The position numbers were made by a program, and so were the translations under genes. The notes beneath the pieces are model-generated. The model worked only from the letters and a program-made list of their open reading frames with translations. It searched no databases and had not been told where the DNA came from. 64,000 nucleotides of DNA from Novosphingobium sp. (lineage in GTDB: Bacteria > Pseudomonadota > Alphaproteobacteria > Sphingomonadales > Sphingomonadaceae), in the NCBI RefSeq assembly GCF_030699305.1, contig NZ_JAUYNB010000006.1, positions 1 to 64,000 of the forward strand, in the 5' to 3' direction. How positions within the stretch are numbered: position 1 is the stretch's first letter; the number at the start of each line of letters is the position of its first letter. Below, piece by piece: positions 1 through 7,876 of the stretch.

Positions 1-933
1 CCGACAGCCGCACCCAGCGCCCGCCCCAGCCCCGCCGCAACCACCCCGCCGCGCACCGCGCCGCCAGCCGCGCGCGTTACACCCAGCGCCGCCGCCCCGG
101 CGCAGACCGCAACGCCGCTCACCCTGCCGACCGTCAGCGAAACGGCCAGCACTCCGCTGCCCGTGTTGCCGACCGAACTGGCCCCCGCCCCGCCTGCCGC
201 ACCCGCCGCCGCAGATGCCGCGACTGGCGAGCCGATGGACTGGATGCCGTGGGCTGCGGGTCTGGCGGCCTTGCTCGCCGCACTGGGCGGCTTGCTGCTA
301 TGGCGCGGCCGCCGCAAGGACAGCGCCGCCACCATCGACTTCGAACCGCCAGTTGTGTCCGTGCCGGAACCCCAAGCACCCAAGCCTGCCCCGGAACCCG
401 CTCCCCTGCCAGAACCGGCTTTCGCTGCCCCGCCGCCCCCACCCCCGCCGATGCTGGAAATCGCGCTGGAGGCCCGGCGGCTGAACGCATCGCTGATGGC
501 GACCACGCTGGCCTATACCTTGCGGATCACCAACAACGCCGCCGTGCCGCTGTCCGCGCTGGCGGTTGAGGGTGACATGATCTCGGCCCATGCCTCGCTG
601 CCGCCCGACCAGCAGATCGCCAGCGCCGCCCAGCGGCTGGAACTGCGCCACGCGCACGTCGCGCTCGCACCCGGCGAAAGCCTGGAGTTCTCCGGCGATA
701 TCCGCCTGCCGCTGGCCGCGATCACCCCCATTCGCGCTGGTGAGGCAGCCTATTTCGTGCCGCTCGCCCGGTTCCGGGTCGAAGCGTCCGCCACTGGCGA
801 GATTCCGCTGGTTACCGCGCAGACGTTCGTGATCGGCGAATTGCCCGAACAGCCGGGTGCGGCGCTGCGCCCGTTCCGGCTGGACCTTGGCCCGCGCACC
901 TATTCGCGGATTGGCCAACGTCCGGTAAATTAG
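1..933 (+). CDS. Pro/Ala-rich single-pass membrane protein, 5' end outside window
   Basis: The frame is open from the first base of the window, so the start is missing; 310 residues are visible. The first ~80 residues are almost entirely Pro, Ala, Thr and Ser. A hydrophobic segment follows (WAAGLAALLAALGGLLLW) and ends in a basic WRGRRK stop-transfer signal. A second Pro-rich linker leads to a ~150-residue C-terminal domain with alternating beta-like hydrophobic patterns. The layout suggests an exported Pro/Ala-rich region, one membrane anchor and a cytoplasmic C-terminal domain. I do not recognise the family and assign no function. The next gene, sseA, starts 144 bases later and is probably not co-translated. 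Confidence 0.7.
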   Translation, partial: PTAAPSARPSPAATTPPRTAPPAARVTPSAAAPAQTATPLTLPTVSETASTPLPVLPTELAPAPPAAPAAADAATGEPMDWMPWAAGLAALLAALGGLLLWRGRRKDSAATIDFEPPVVSVPEPQAPKPAPEPAPLPEPAFAAPPPPPPPMLEIALEARRLNASLMATTLAYTLRITNNAAVPLSALAVEGDMISAHASLPPDQQIASAAQRLELRHAHVALAPGESLEFSGDIRLPLAAITPIRAGEAAYFVPLARFRVEASATGEIPLVTAQTFVIGELPEQPGAALRPFRLDLGPRTYSRIGQRPVN

Positions 934-999
934 GACGCCCGCTGCACATTGCCCCCTCGACGCGGCGGGCGGGCACAGCTACGCTTCTTCGCAGTTGCA

Positions 1000-1029
1000 G
1001 CGTTGAGGAGCGCTGGAGCCTCAGAACGC
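1000..1029 (+). promoter_or_regulatory. Leader hairpin upstream of sseA-metC
   Basis: A 5-bp GCGTT/AACGC stem continues into a 4-bp GAGG/CCTC stem, with a two-base AG bulge on the 3' side and a 10-base loop (AGCGCTGGAG). It sits about 50 bases before the sseA start in a 144-base intergenic leader. The structure is direct from sequence. Whether it regulates the sulfur genes is inference. Confidence 0.35.
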
Positions 1030-1077
1030 GCCGACAAAACGCCGCGATCTGTCGCAGCCGAGGAGGACACGAGGAAC

Positions 1078-1917
1078 ATGGAAAGTCTGGTTTCGACCGA
1101 GTGGCTGGCCGGTGAAATAGGGGCCAGCGATCTGCGGATCGTCGATTGTTCAAAACATCTGCCGGGCGCGAATCGCGACGCGCTGGCCGAATACGAAGCT
1201 GCGCACATCCCCGGCGCGGTGTTCATGGATCTCGGCGATCTGGTGGACACCAATGCACCGGTCGAAAACACCCTGCCCCCGGCGGAAAAGTTTGCCAGCC
1301 GGATGCAGGGTCTGGGACTGGGCGATGGCAGCCGGATCGTGCTGTATGATGACAGCGCGGTAAAAACCTCGGCCCGCGCGTGGTTCATGCTGAAAATGTT
1401 CGGCGCGCATGACGTGGCGATTCTCGATGGCGGCCTGGCCAAGTGGAAGGCCGAAGCGCGCACGCTCGCCTCTGGCAAGGAAACGCTGCGCCACCGCCAC
1501 TTCACCGTCTGGCGCGATGACAAGCAGGTCCGCGCCAAGGCCGACGTCCTCGCCAATCTGGAAACGCAGGCCGAACAGGTGGTCGACGCGCGCGGCGCTG
1601 CGCGCTGGTCCGGCGCAGAAGCCGATCCGCGGCCGCAGATTGCCTGCGGACACATTCCCGGTTCGGCCAACGTCCCCTTCACTGCGCTGTACAATGATGA
1701 TGGCACGTTCAGGCCCAGGGCCGAGCTCAAGGCCGCCTTTGAAGCCGCCGGGGTGGACTTGTCCAAGCCGGTCGTCACCAGCTGCGGCAGCGGCGTGACC
1801 GCGTGTGTGCTGCTGTTCGCGCTGCACCTGCTGGGCAAGGAAGACACCGCGCTGTACGACGGCAGCTGGACCGAATGGGGCGCGGACCCGGAAACGCCCA
1901 AGGGCCTGGCGGTCTGA
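1078..1917 (+). CDS. sseA: 3-mercaptopyruvate sulfurtransferase (tandem rhodanese)
   Basis: The 279-residue protein has two rhodanese domains. The first lacks a catalytic cysteine. The second carries CGSGVTA, with the sulfur-accepting cysteine near residue 236. The CGSG[V]T-type loop is characteristic of mercaptopyruvate sulfurtransferases rather than thiosulfate rhodaneses. The enzyme moves sulfur from 3-mercaptopyruvate to thiol acceptors in the cytoplasm. The ATG at 1078 is preferred because AGGAGG (1061-1066) and GAGGA (1071-1075) precede it and the protein then begins at the usual family position. The frame stays open upstream to 949, but that stretch looks non-coding. metC follows after 3 bases, so the two are probably one operon for sulfur amino-acid metabolism. 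Confidence 0.9.
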   Translation: MESLVSTEWLAGEIGASDLRIVDCSKHLPGANRDALAEYEAAHIPGAVFMDLGDLVDTNAPVENTLPPAEKFASRMQGLGLGDGSRIVLYDDSAVKTSARAWFMLKMFGAHDVAILDGGLAKWKAEARTLASGKETLRHRHFTVWRDDKQVRAKADVLANLETQAEQVVDARGAARWSGAEADPRPQIACGHIPGSANVPFTALYNDDGTFRPRAELKAAFEAAGVDLSKPVVTSCGSGVTACVLLFALHLLGKEDTALYDGSWTEWGADPETPKGLAV

Positions 1918-1920
1918 CCG

Positions 1921-3150
1921 GTGGCAGGCGGCGGCGATGACAAGGATCTGAAGCCCGCAACCCGGCTGGTCACCAGCGGGCGGCGGGCGGAGTGGACGGG
2001 TATTCCCGGTCACCCCGGATCGGTGGTCAGCCCCGCCGTCTGGCGCGCCAGCACGCACCTGTATCCCGATGTTGCCGCGCTGAACGCGGGCAAGCCGAAC
2101 GAGGACGGCCACTTCTATTACGGCCGGCGCGGCGCGCCGACGCAGTGGGCGCTGGCCGATGCGCTGACCGCGCTGGAACCGGGTGCGGCCGGCACGATGC
2201 TTTATCCGTCGGGCGTGGCTGCGCTGGCGGGCGCACTGCTGGCGGTATTACGCCCCGGCGACGTGCTGCTGATGACCGACAACGCCTATGAGCCGACCCG
2301 CAACATCGGGCGCGCGCTGCTCAAGGATTTCGGGATCGAAACGCGCTGGTTCGATCCGCAGGACACGGGCGCATTCCGGGCCGCGATCTGTGATCGGACC
2401 AGGACGGTGCTGCTGGAAAGCCCCGGCAGCCTGACGATGGAAGTGCAGGACGTCCCCGCCCTTGCCGCAATCGCCCGCGAACGCGGCCTTGCGGTGATCC
2501 TGGACAACACCTGGGCCGGGCCGCTCGGCTTCCCCGCGCTGGAGCGCGGCGCGGACATCACCGTGATGAGCCTGACCAAGCACGTCGGCGGCCACAGCGA
2601 CCTGATGCTGGGCAGCGCGGCGGCGGGGGAGCGTTACTATGCCAAGCTGCGCCGCACCGCACAGCTGCTGGGCCAGGTCGTCTCGCCCGATGATGCCGCG
2701 CTGGCGCTGCGGGGCCTGCGCACGATGGGGCTGCGGCTGGCGCAGGAAACCGCCAGCGCGCTGGAACTGGCCGAATGGTTTGAAGCACAGCCTGAGGTTG
2801 CCCGCGTGCTCTGCCCGATGCTGCCCGGATCGCCGGGGCATGAGCTGTGGGCGCGCGATTTTGCGGGCGGCTGCGGCTTGTTCAGCTTTGTGTTCAGGGG
2901 CGGTGACGGTGCGGCGCGGGACCGGTTCATCGATGCGCTGAACCTGTTCGGGATCGGGTTCAGCTGGGGCGGGTTCGAAAGTCTGGTCACGCCGCTTGAT
3001 CCCGCGGGGGTCCGCACGGCCAGTTCATGGCCGCTGCCCGGAATGGACGATGCAGACCGGTTCGGCGTGCGCCTGTCGATTGGTCTGGAAGCCGTCGACG
3101 ACCTGCAAGCCGATCTGGCGCAGGCATTGCAGGCGTGGCGCGCGAGTTGA
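1921..3150 (+). CDS. metC: Cystathionine beta-lyase (PLP-dependent Cys/Met metabolism enzyme)
   Basis: A 409-residue fold-type I PLP enzyme of the Cys/Met metabolism family. The Schiff-base lysine is in SLTKHVGGHSD (Lys220), preceded by the PLP-binding aspartate in LDNTWA. YGRRGAPT and the late SWGGFESL segment match cystathionine beta-lyases, which split cystathionine to homocysteine, pyruvate and ammonia. The only good in-frame start is GTG at 1921, three bases after the sseA stop, which suggests translational coupling. A role as gamma-lyase or other family member cannot be fully excluded, but the length and the SWGGFESL context favour beta-lyase. Confidence 0.87.
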   Translation: MAGGGDDKDLKPATRLVTSGRRAEWTGIPGHPGSVVSPAVWRASTHLYPDVAALNAGKPNEDGHFYYGRRGAPTQWALADALTALEPGAAGTMLYPSGVAALAGALLAVLRPGDVLLMTDNAYEPTRNIGRALLKDFGIETRWFDPQDTGAFRAAICDRTRTVLLESPGSLTMEVQDVPALAAIARERGLAVILDNTWAGPLGFPALERGADITVMSLTKHVGGHSDLMLGSAAAGERYYAKLRRTAQLLGQVVSPDDAALALRGLRTMGLRLAQETASALELAEWFEAQPEVARVLCPMLPGSPGHELWARDFAGGCGLFSFVFRGGDGAARDRFIDALNLFGIGFSWGGFESLVTPLDPAGVRTASSWPLPGMDDADRFGVRLSIGLEAVDDLQADLAQALQAWRAS

Positions 3151-3242
3151 ACAGCTTTGCTGTGCGGGTCTGATAGTTCGGCTTAGCCCCTGCATAGGCA
3201 AACTGGCTGGCACCGCAGCGCGCATCAATCCATTGTCGGGGG

Positions 3243-4019
3243 ATGAGCAATTCTGCCCCCATTGCCGCCGGTAAAGTCTGGCTGGTCGGTGCCGGTCCCG
3301 GCGATCCCGATCTGCTGACGCTGCGCGCCGCGCGCCTGATCATGCAGGCCCGGCTGATCGTCCATGATGGACTGGTTGATCCCGCGATCATGGCGCTGGC
3401 GCGCCCGGCCGCGCGGCTGATCTCGGTCGCCAAGCGGCGCTCGCGCCACACGATGCCGCAGGAAGACATCAACGCCCTGCTGGTGCGCGAGGCACTGGCG
3501 GGCACCGATGTCGTCCGGCTGAAGGGCGGCGATCCGTTCATTTTCGCGCGCGGCGGCGAAGAGGCCGAAGCCTGCGACGCGGCTGGCGTGGCGGTGGAGG
3601 TTGTCCCCGGCATCAGCGCGGCGATGGGCGCTGCGGCGTCAGCGTGCCTGCCGCTGACCCACCGCGACAGCGCGTCGGTCGTCAGCTTTGTCGCGGGCCA
3701 GTGCAAGGGGCTATCGGACCAGAACTGGGTTGGTCTGGCGGGGCAAGGCCGCACGCTGGTGATCTACATGGGCGTCGCGACGGCCGAGGCGATTGCCGAA
3801 AAGCTGATGGCGGACGGCCTGTCCCCCGCCATGCCGGTGGCCGTGATCGAGAACGCCACCCGGCCCACCATGCGCGTGCTGCGCGCGCCGATTGCGGGGC
3901 TGCCCGATCTGGTGGCCGCCAACAAAGTCAAAAGCCCTGCGGTGATCGTGATCGGCGAAGTCGCCGCTCTTCCGCAAACAGACCAGTTGCGCGCGCTTGC
4001 GCTGGAGGTGATGCAGTGA
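3243..4019 (+). CDS. cobA: Uroporphyrinogen-III C-methyltransferase (SUMT)
   Basis: The 258-residue protein is a single tetrapyrrole methylase domain. It shows the SAM-binding VGAGPGDPDLLT motif near the N-terminus and the VVRLKGGDPFIFARGGEE motif around residues 90-110. It methylates uroporphyrinogen III at C2 and C7 to precorrin-2, the first step to sirohaem. The N-terminal dehydrogenase/ferrochelatase half of CysG is absent, so sirohaem must be completed by proteins encoded elsewhere. Position at the head of the DUF2849-cysI-DUF934-cysH run indicates that it supplies sirohaem for sulfite reductase rather than cobalamin. The stop overlaps the GTG of the next gene by 4 bases. Confidence 0.92.
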   Translation: MSNSAPIAAGKVWLVGAGPGDPDLLTLRAARLIMQARLIVHDGLVDPAIMALARPAARLISVAKRRSRHTMPQEDINALLVREALAGTDVVRLKGGDPFIFARGGEEAEACDAAGVAVEVVPGISAAMGAAASACLPLTHRDSASVVSFVAGQCKGLSDQNWVGLAGQGRTLVIYMGVATAEAIAEKLMADGLSPAMPVAVIENATRPTMRVLRAPIAGLPDLVAANKVKSPAVIVIGEVAALPQTDQLRALALEVMQ

Positions 4020-4312
4020 AAATCCTGACCGGCAACGATCTGAAAAGCGGCGCCGTCGTGTGGTGGGACGGCGTGCAATGGTCGCTGCATGTCGAGGACG
4101 CGGTCGATGTGGGTGACCACGCCGATACGATCCTGGCCCGCGAAAGCGCCGCGCGCCGGGTCAATGCCGCCTATGCCATCGAAGCGGTCCGCGATGAACA
4201 CGGTGTCCGCCCCGGCCACATCAAGGAACGCATCCGCGCGCTCGGCCCGACCGTGCGCCCTGACCTGACGCTGAAACCGGCCGACCCCGAAGCCGGCAAC
4301 TGGGTGATCTGA
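4016..4312 (+). CDS. DUF2849 protein of the cysI operon
   Basis: A 98-residue acidic protein starting at GTG 4016, inside the GTGA overlap with the cobA stop. Its own TGA shares a base with the cysI ATG (TGATG). Sequence features include a start reading VKILTGNDLKSGAVVWW and a C-terminus ending EAGNWVI. It matches the DUF2849 family, known as a companion of nitrite/sulfite reductase genes in Alphaproteobacteria. No catalytic or metal-binding pattern is obvious. The tight coupling suggests a 1:1 role with CysI, perhaps as accessory or assembly factor. That role is inference. Confidence 0.82.
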   Translation: MKILTGNDLKSGAVVWWDGVQWSLHVEDAVDVGDHADTILARESAARRVNAAYAIEAVRDEHGVRPGHIKERIRALGPTVRPDLTLKPADPEAGNWVI

Positions 4313-5940
4313 TGTACCAGTACGACACTTACGACCAGGCGATGGTCGATACCCGCGTGGAAGAATTCCGCGATCAGGTGCGCCGCCGCCTTGAAGGCCA
4401 CATCACCGAAGACCAGTTCAAGCCGCTGCGGCTGATGAACGGGCTGTATCTGCAACTCCACGCCTATATGCTGCGCGTCGCGGTGCCCTATGGCACGCTG
4501 TCGGGCGCGCAGATGCGGATGCTGGGCGATATCGCCGACAAGTATGATCGCGGTTACGGCCACTTCACCACCCGCCAGAACATCCAGTACAATTGGATCA
4601 AGCTGGAAGAAGCGGCGGACATCCTGGCCGATCTGGCCACCGTGGAAATGCACGCGATCCAGACCAGCGGCAACTGCATCCGCAACACCACGTCGGACCA
4701 GTATGCCGGGGCAGCGGCGGACGAGATCGTCGATCCGCGCCCTTATGCCGAACTGATCCGCCAGTGGAGCACGTTCCACCCGGAATTCAGCTTCCTGCCG
4801 CGCAAGTTCAAGATGGCGGTGATCGCATCCGATACCGACCGCGCGGCAATGCGCCTGCACGACATCGGCATCCAGATCGTGAAGAGCGCCGCCGGTGAAA
4901 TCGGCGCGGCGTTCTATGTCGGCGGCGGCATGGGCCGCACGCCGATGATCGCGCCGTGCATCAACGAATTCGTGCCGATCGACCAGATGATCACCTATTC
5001 CGAGGCAGCCTTGCGCGTCTACAACCGCCACGGCCGCCGCGACAACAAGTACAAGGCGCGGATCAAGATTCTGGTCCACGAGCTGGGCAAGGATGAATAC
5101 ACCCGCCAGGTCGAAGCCGAATTTGCCCACCTGCTGACCCAGAACATCGAGCCGCCGCTGGCCGAGCTGGAGCGGATCAAGGGCTTCTTTGCCGATCCGG
5201 CGTTCGAGGTTGGGGTTCCGGACGAAGTGGACCGTTCGGACCCCGACTTCGCCCTGTGGGTGGACAACAACTGTGTGCCCCACAAGCAGCCCGGCTATAT
5301 CGCCGTCACCATCAGCCTGAAGCCGGTTGGCGGCATTCCGGGCGATGCCACGGGCGAACAGATCCGCGTGATGGCCGATCTCGCCGCGCGCTACAGCTTT
5401 GATGAACTGCGCGTCACCCACACCCAGAACATCGTGCTGGCACACGTCAAGAAGGCCGACCTCTATGCGCTGTGGCAGGTGCTGGATGCCAATGGCCTGT
5501 CGACCCCCAACCTCGATCAGATCGGCGATATCATCGCCTGCCCGGGGCTGGATTATTGCAGCCTGGCCAACGCCCGCTCGATCCCGATCGCGCAGAAAAT
5601 CTCGCAGCGGTTTGCGGGCCGCGAACAGGAAATCGGTGAGCTGAAGCTGAAGATCTCCGGCTGCATCAACGCCTGCGGGCACCACCACGCCGGGCACATC
5701 GGCATCCTGGGGGTCGACCGCAAAGGCACCGAGAACTACCAGCTGTCGCTTGGCGGCTGCGAAGGCGCGGACACTTCGCTGGGCCAGATCACCGGCCCCG
5801 GCTTCGACGAGGAAGGCATCGTCGATGCGGTCCAGCGCGCGACCGATTTCTACCTTGCGAACAAGCAGGACAGCGAACGCTTCCTCGATACCTACCGCAG
5901 GCTTGGCATGGCCCCGTTCAAGGAGGCGATCTATGGATAA
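4312..5940 (+). CDS. cysI: Assimilatory sulfite reductase haemoprotein
   Basis: A 542-residue sirohaem/4Fe-4S reductase. The cluster and sirohaem ligands are Cys410 and Cys416 (CPGLDYC) and Cys451 and Cys455 (SGCINACGHHH). The N-terminal half-domain has the family GHFTTRQNIQ and SGNCIRNTT segments. It reduces sulfite to sulfide by six electrons in the cytoplasm. Genetic context (cobA, cysH) favours sulfite over nitrite. No flavoprotein partner (CysJ) lies nearby, so ferredoxin or another donor may be used. The ATG at 4312 overlaps the DUF2849 stop. A palindromic repeat separates this gene from the next one in the operon. Confidence 0.92.
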   Translation: MYQYDTYDQAMVDTRVEEFRDQVRRRLEGHITEDQFKPLRLMNGLYLQLHAYMLRVAVPYGTLSGAQMRMLGDIADKYDRGYGHFTTRQNIQYNWIKLEEAADILADLATVEMHAIQTSGNCIRNTTSDQYAGAAADEIVDPRPYAELIRQWSTFHPEFSFLPRKFKMAVIASDTDRAAMRLHDIGIQIVKSAAGEIGAAFYVGGGMGRTPMIAPCINEFVPIDQMITYSEAALRVYNRHGRRDNKYKARIKILVHELGKDEYTRQVEAEFAHLLTQNIEPPLAELERIKGFFADPAFEVGVPDEVDRSDPDFALWVDNNCVPHKQPGYIAVTISLKPVGGIPGDATGEQIRVMADLAARYSFDELRVTHTQNIVLAHVKKADLYALWQVLDANGLSTPNLDQIGDIIACPGLDYCSLANARSIPIAQKISQRFAGREQEIGELKLKISGCINACGHHHAGHIGILGVDRKGTENYQLSLGGCEGADTSLGQITGPGFDEEGIVDAVQRATDFYLANKQDSERFLDTYRRLGMAPFKEAIYG

Positions 5941-5953
5941 TTCCTCACTTTTC

Positions 5954-6068
5954 CCCCTCCTCTTCAGAGGAGGGGCAGCGAGACTTGGCGCGGCGAAGCC
6001 GGGTCTAGTCGCAGCAGGGTGGTGCTTTGCGCCACCACCCCCAACCCCCTCCTCTGAAGAGGAGGGGG
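5954..6068. repeat. Composite palindromic repeat (REP-like) between cysI and DUF934
   Basis: Three hairpins lie side by side. The first (5954-5975) has perfect 10-bp arms CCCCTCCTCT/AGAGGAGGGG around TC. The second (6017-6040) has 8-bp arms GGGTGGTG/CACCACCC. The third (6045-6068) repeats the first palindrome in the opposite orientation, with centre GA. The same core palindrome pair occurs inside murB at 22648-22740. It is a non-coding insertion in an otherwise overlapping operon, and fills most of the 132 bases between the two genes. Confidence 0.85.
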
Positions 6069-6072
6069 CATA

Positions 6073-6516
6073 ATGGCTGAAGTCCAGTTCCGCTTTCGTG
6101 ACGACGAACCCGTGGCCGATCCCGGCGTGACCGTCGATGCCTTTGGCGATCAGACCAATGCCGCCGCCGTCCGGCTGGAACCGGGCGACGACGCACGCGA
6201 CCTGTTGCCGCATCTGGCGCGGATCAAGCTGGTCGAAGTGAACTTCCCGGTGTTCGGCGACGGGCGCGGCTATTCCTCCGCCCGGATCCTGCGCGAGGCT
6301 GGTTATACCGGCGAACTGCGCGCGGTGGGCGAGCTGCTGGTCGATCAGCTGGCCTATATGCGCCGCTGCGGGTTTGATGCCTTCGCACCGGACAGCGCGC
6401 TCGATCCGGCAGACGCCAAGGCCGCGTTTGACCGCTACGGCGAAGTATACCAGCCCACGACCGATGGCCGCGCACCGATCTGGGCCAAGCGGCATGCCGG
6501 AACTGCCAATGGCTGA
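6073..6516 (+). CDS. DUF934 protein of the sulfite reductase operon
   Basis: A 147-residue protein with the DUF934 signature: an RLEP-D block near residue 37, then LVEVNFPVFGDGRGYSSAR and LREAGYTGELRAVGE. The family is repeatedly found beside cysI and cysH in Proteobacteria, and its biochemical role is not settled. It starts at ATG 6073, directly after the palindromic repeat. Its end overlaps the cysH start. Expression probably depends on read-through from cysI across the hairpins. No membrane segment, signal peptide or cysteine-cluster motif is seen. Confidence 0.88.
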   Translation: MAEVQFRFRDDEPVADPGVTVDAFGDQTNAAAVRLEPGDDARDLLPHLARIKLVEVNFPVFGDGRGYSSARILREAGYTGELRAVGELLVDQLAYMRRCGFDAFAPDSALDPADAKAAFDRYGEVYQPTTDGRAPIWAKRHAGTANG

Positions 6517-7294
6517 ACCAGCCCGCCGCATCGACCTGCTGGACACCGCACCGCGCTTTACCGCAGCGCAGGCGGACGCGCTCAACGCGCGCTTCGCCGG
6601 GGTGTCGACGCACGAGATGCTGGCGGAACTGCTGCGCGAAGGGCTGGCCGGGCGGATCGCCGCGGTATCCAGCTTTGGCGCGGAAAGCGCGGTCCTGCTC
6701 CACCTGCTGGCCAGCGTGGACCGGGCCGTGCCGGTGCTGTTCCTGGATACGGGCAAGCATTTTCCCGAAACGCTGGCCTATCGCGATGAACTGGCGGCGC
6801 GGATCGGCCTTACCAACCTGATCAACCTGACGCCTGACGCGGACCTGCTGGCGAAGCGCGATGAAACCGGGCTGCGCTGGTCCTATGACCCCGATGGCTG
6901 CTGCGAAATCCGCAAGGTGGCACCGCTGGCGGCGGCGCTGGTCGGGTTCGACTCCAGCTTTACCGGGCGCAAGGGCTTTCAAAGCAAGACCCGCGCTGGC
7001 CTTGCCCGGTTCGAAATCGACACCACCGATGCCGCCGGACGCCTGAAAGTGAACCCGCTGGCGGACTGGAGCGCCGACCAGATCGAAGCCTATTTCACCG
7101 CCACCGGCCTGCCCGCGCATCCGCTGGTGGAACAGGGTTACCCCTCGATTGGCTGCTCCCCCTGCACCACCCGCGTCGCGCCGGGCGAAGACCCGCGCTC
7201 AGGCCGCTGGAAGGGCTGGGACAAGACCGAATGCGGCATCCACGTCGAAGGCGCGGCGACCGAGTTGCCGCCCGGCTACGACCCGGCGTTCTGA
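6509..7294 (+). CDS. cysH: Adenylylsulfate (APS) reductase, thioredoxin-dependent
   Basis: A 261-residue PAPS/APS reductase family protein. The nucleotide-binding core has SSFGAESAVLLHLL and FLDTGKHFPET. Cysteines 131/132 (GCCEIRK) and 216/219 (CSPC) form the 4Fe-4S ligand pattern of APS reductases, which 3'-phospho-APS enzymes of the E. coli type lack. The catalytic cysteine is Cys242 in ECGIH. It reduces APS to sulfite with thioredoxin. ATG 6509 is chosen because GGAA precedes it at a good distance and it overlaps the DUF934 stop; ATG 6494 is also in frame. The TGA abuts the stop of the convergent cytochrome gene within TGATCA. Confidence 0.92.
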   Translation: MAEPARRIDLLDTAPRFTAAQADALNARFAGVSTHEMLAELLREGLAGRIAAVSSFGAESAVLLHLLASVDRAVPVLFLDTGKHFPETLAYRDELAARIGLTNLINLTPDADLLAKRDETGLRWSYDPDGCCEIRKVAPLAAALVGFDSSFTGRKGFQSKTRAGLARFEIDTTDAAGRLKVNPLADWSADQIEAYFTATGLPAHPLVEQGYPSIGCSPCTTRVAPGEDPRSGRWKGWDKTECGIHVEGAATELPPGYDPAF

Positions 7295-7840
7295 TCAGCC
7301 CCGGCCGGGACGCATCCGCAGCAGCACGCCGTCTTTCAGCACATAGTGATGGATCAGCGCGGCCAGCGCGTGGAACCCGATCAGCCAATAGGCGATTGTC
7401 CCGCCCAGTTCGTGCAGTTCTTTCACTTGCTTGGCCAGCGCCTTGTCCGGGGAGACCAGCGGCGGCAGTTCCAGCCCGAAGAACGGCACCGGGGCGTCGC
7501 TCGCGCTCAGGATCGTCCAGCCCGCCAGCGGCAACCCGATCATCAGCGCATAGAGCGCCAGGTGCGTGCCCTTGGCCAGCAGCTTGCTCGGCAGCGGTTC
7601 TGCGACCGTCCGCGGTCCAGCCGTAGCCAGCCGCGCGATGATCCGGACGATCACCAGCAGCAGCACCGACAGGCCCAGCATGAAGTGCCAGTGCTTCAAC
7701 CCTTCCCGTATGTCGCTGCCGCGTTCAAAATTGACGCGCAATTCGATGGTGGCAAATGCAGCGGCCATGACCAGAAACATCAGCCAGTGCAGGGTGATCG
7801 AAATCGCGCTGTAGCGATCGGACTTGTCGGGCAAAATCAT
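7295..7840 (-). CDS. Cytochrome b561 family membrane protein
   Basis: The 181-residue protein has four predicted membrane helices: about 12-32, 52-72, 90-110 and 145-165. Histidines in or near the helices fit b-type haem ligation: SITLHWLMF, LKHWHFMLGL and IGFHALAALIHHYVL. The family carries electrons in the inner membrane, possibly oxidising ubiquinol to protect against superoxide. It appears as a stand-alone gene convergent with cysH, and its promoter probably lies in the 36-base gap to the epimerase-like gene. Physiological partner unknown. Confidence 0.87.
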   Translation of the reverse strand: MILPDKSDRYSAISITLHWLMFLVMAAAFATIELRVNFERGSDIREGLKHWHFMLGLSVLLLVIVRIIARLATAGPRTVAEPLPSKLLAKGTHLALYALMIGLPLAGWTILSASDAPVPFFGLELPPLVSPDKALAKQVKELHELGGTIAYWLIGFHALAALIHHYVLKDGVLLRMRPGRG

Positions 7841-7876
7841 GGCCGTAGTCTAGCGCGAAAAACCGCGCCGACAAGA

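Noticed and set aside
997..1040. SAH riboswitch before sseA-metC
   Set aside because: GAGGAGCGCTG resembles the riboswitch core, but the second stem is missing and the 3' GGCGCTCA pseudoknot strand is absent.
4171..6756. 861-codon open frame on the minus strand across cysI and DUF934
   Set aside because: It is antisense to clear cysI and DUF934 coding sequence, resembles no family, and such long frames arise from the strong GC bias at third codon positions.
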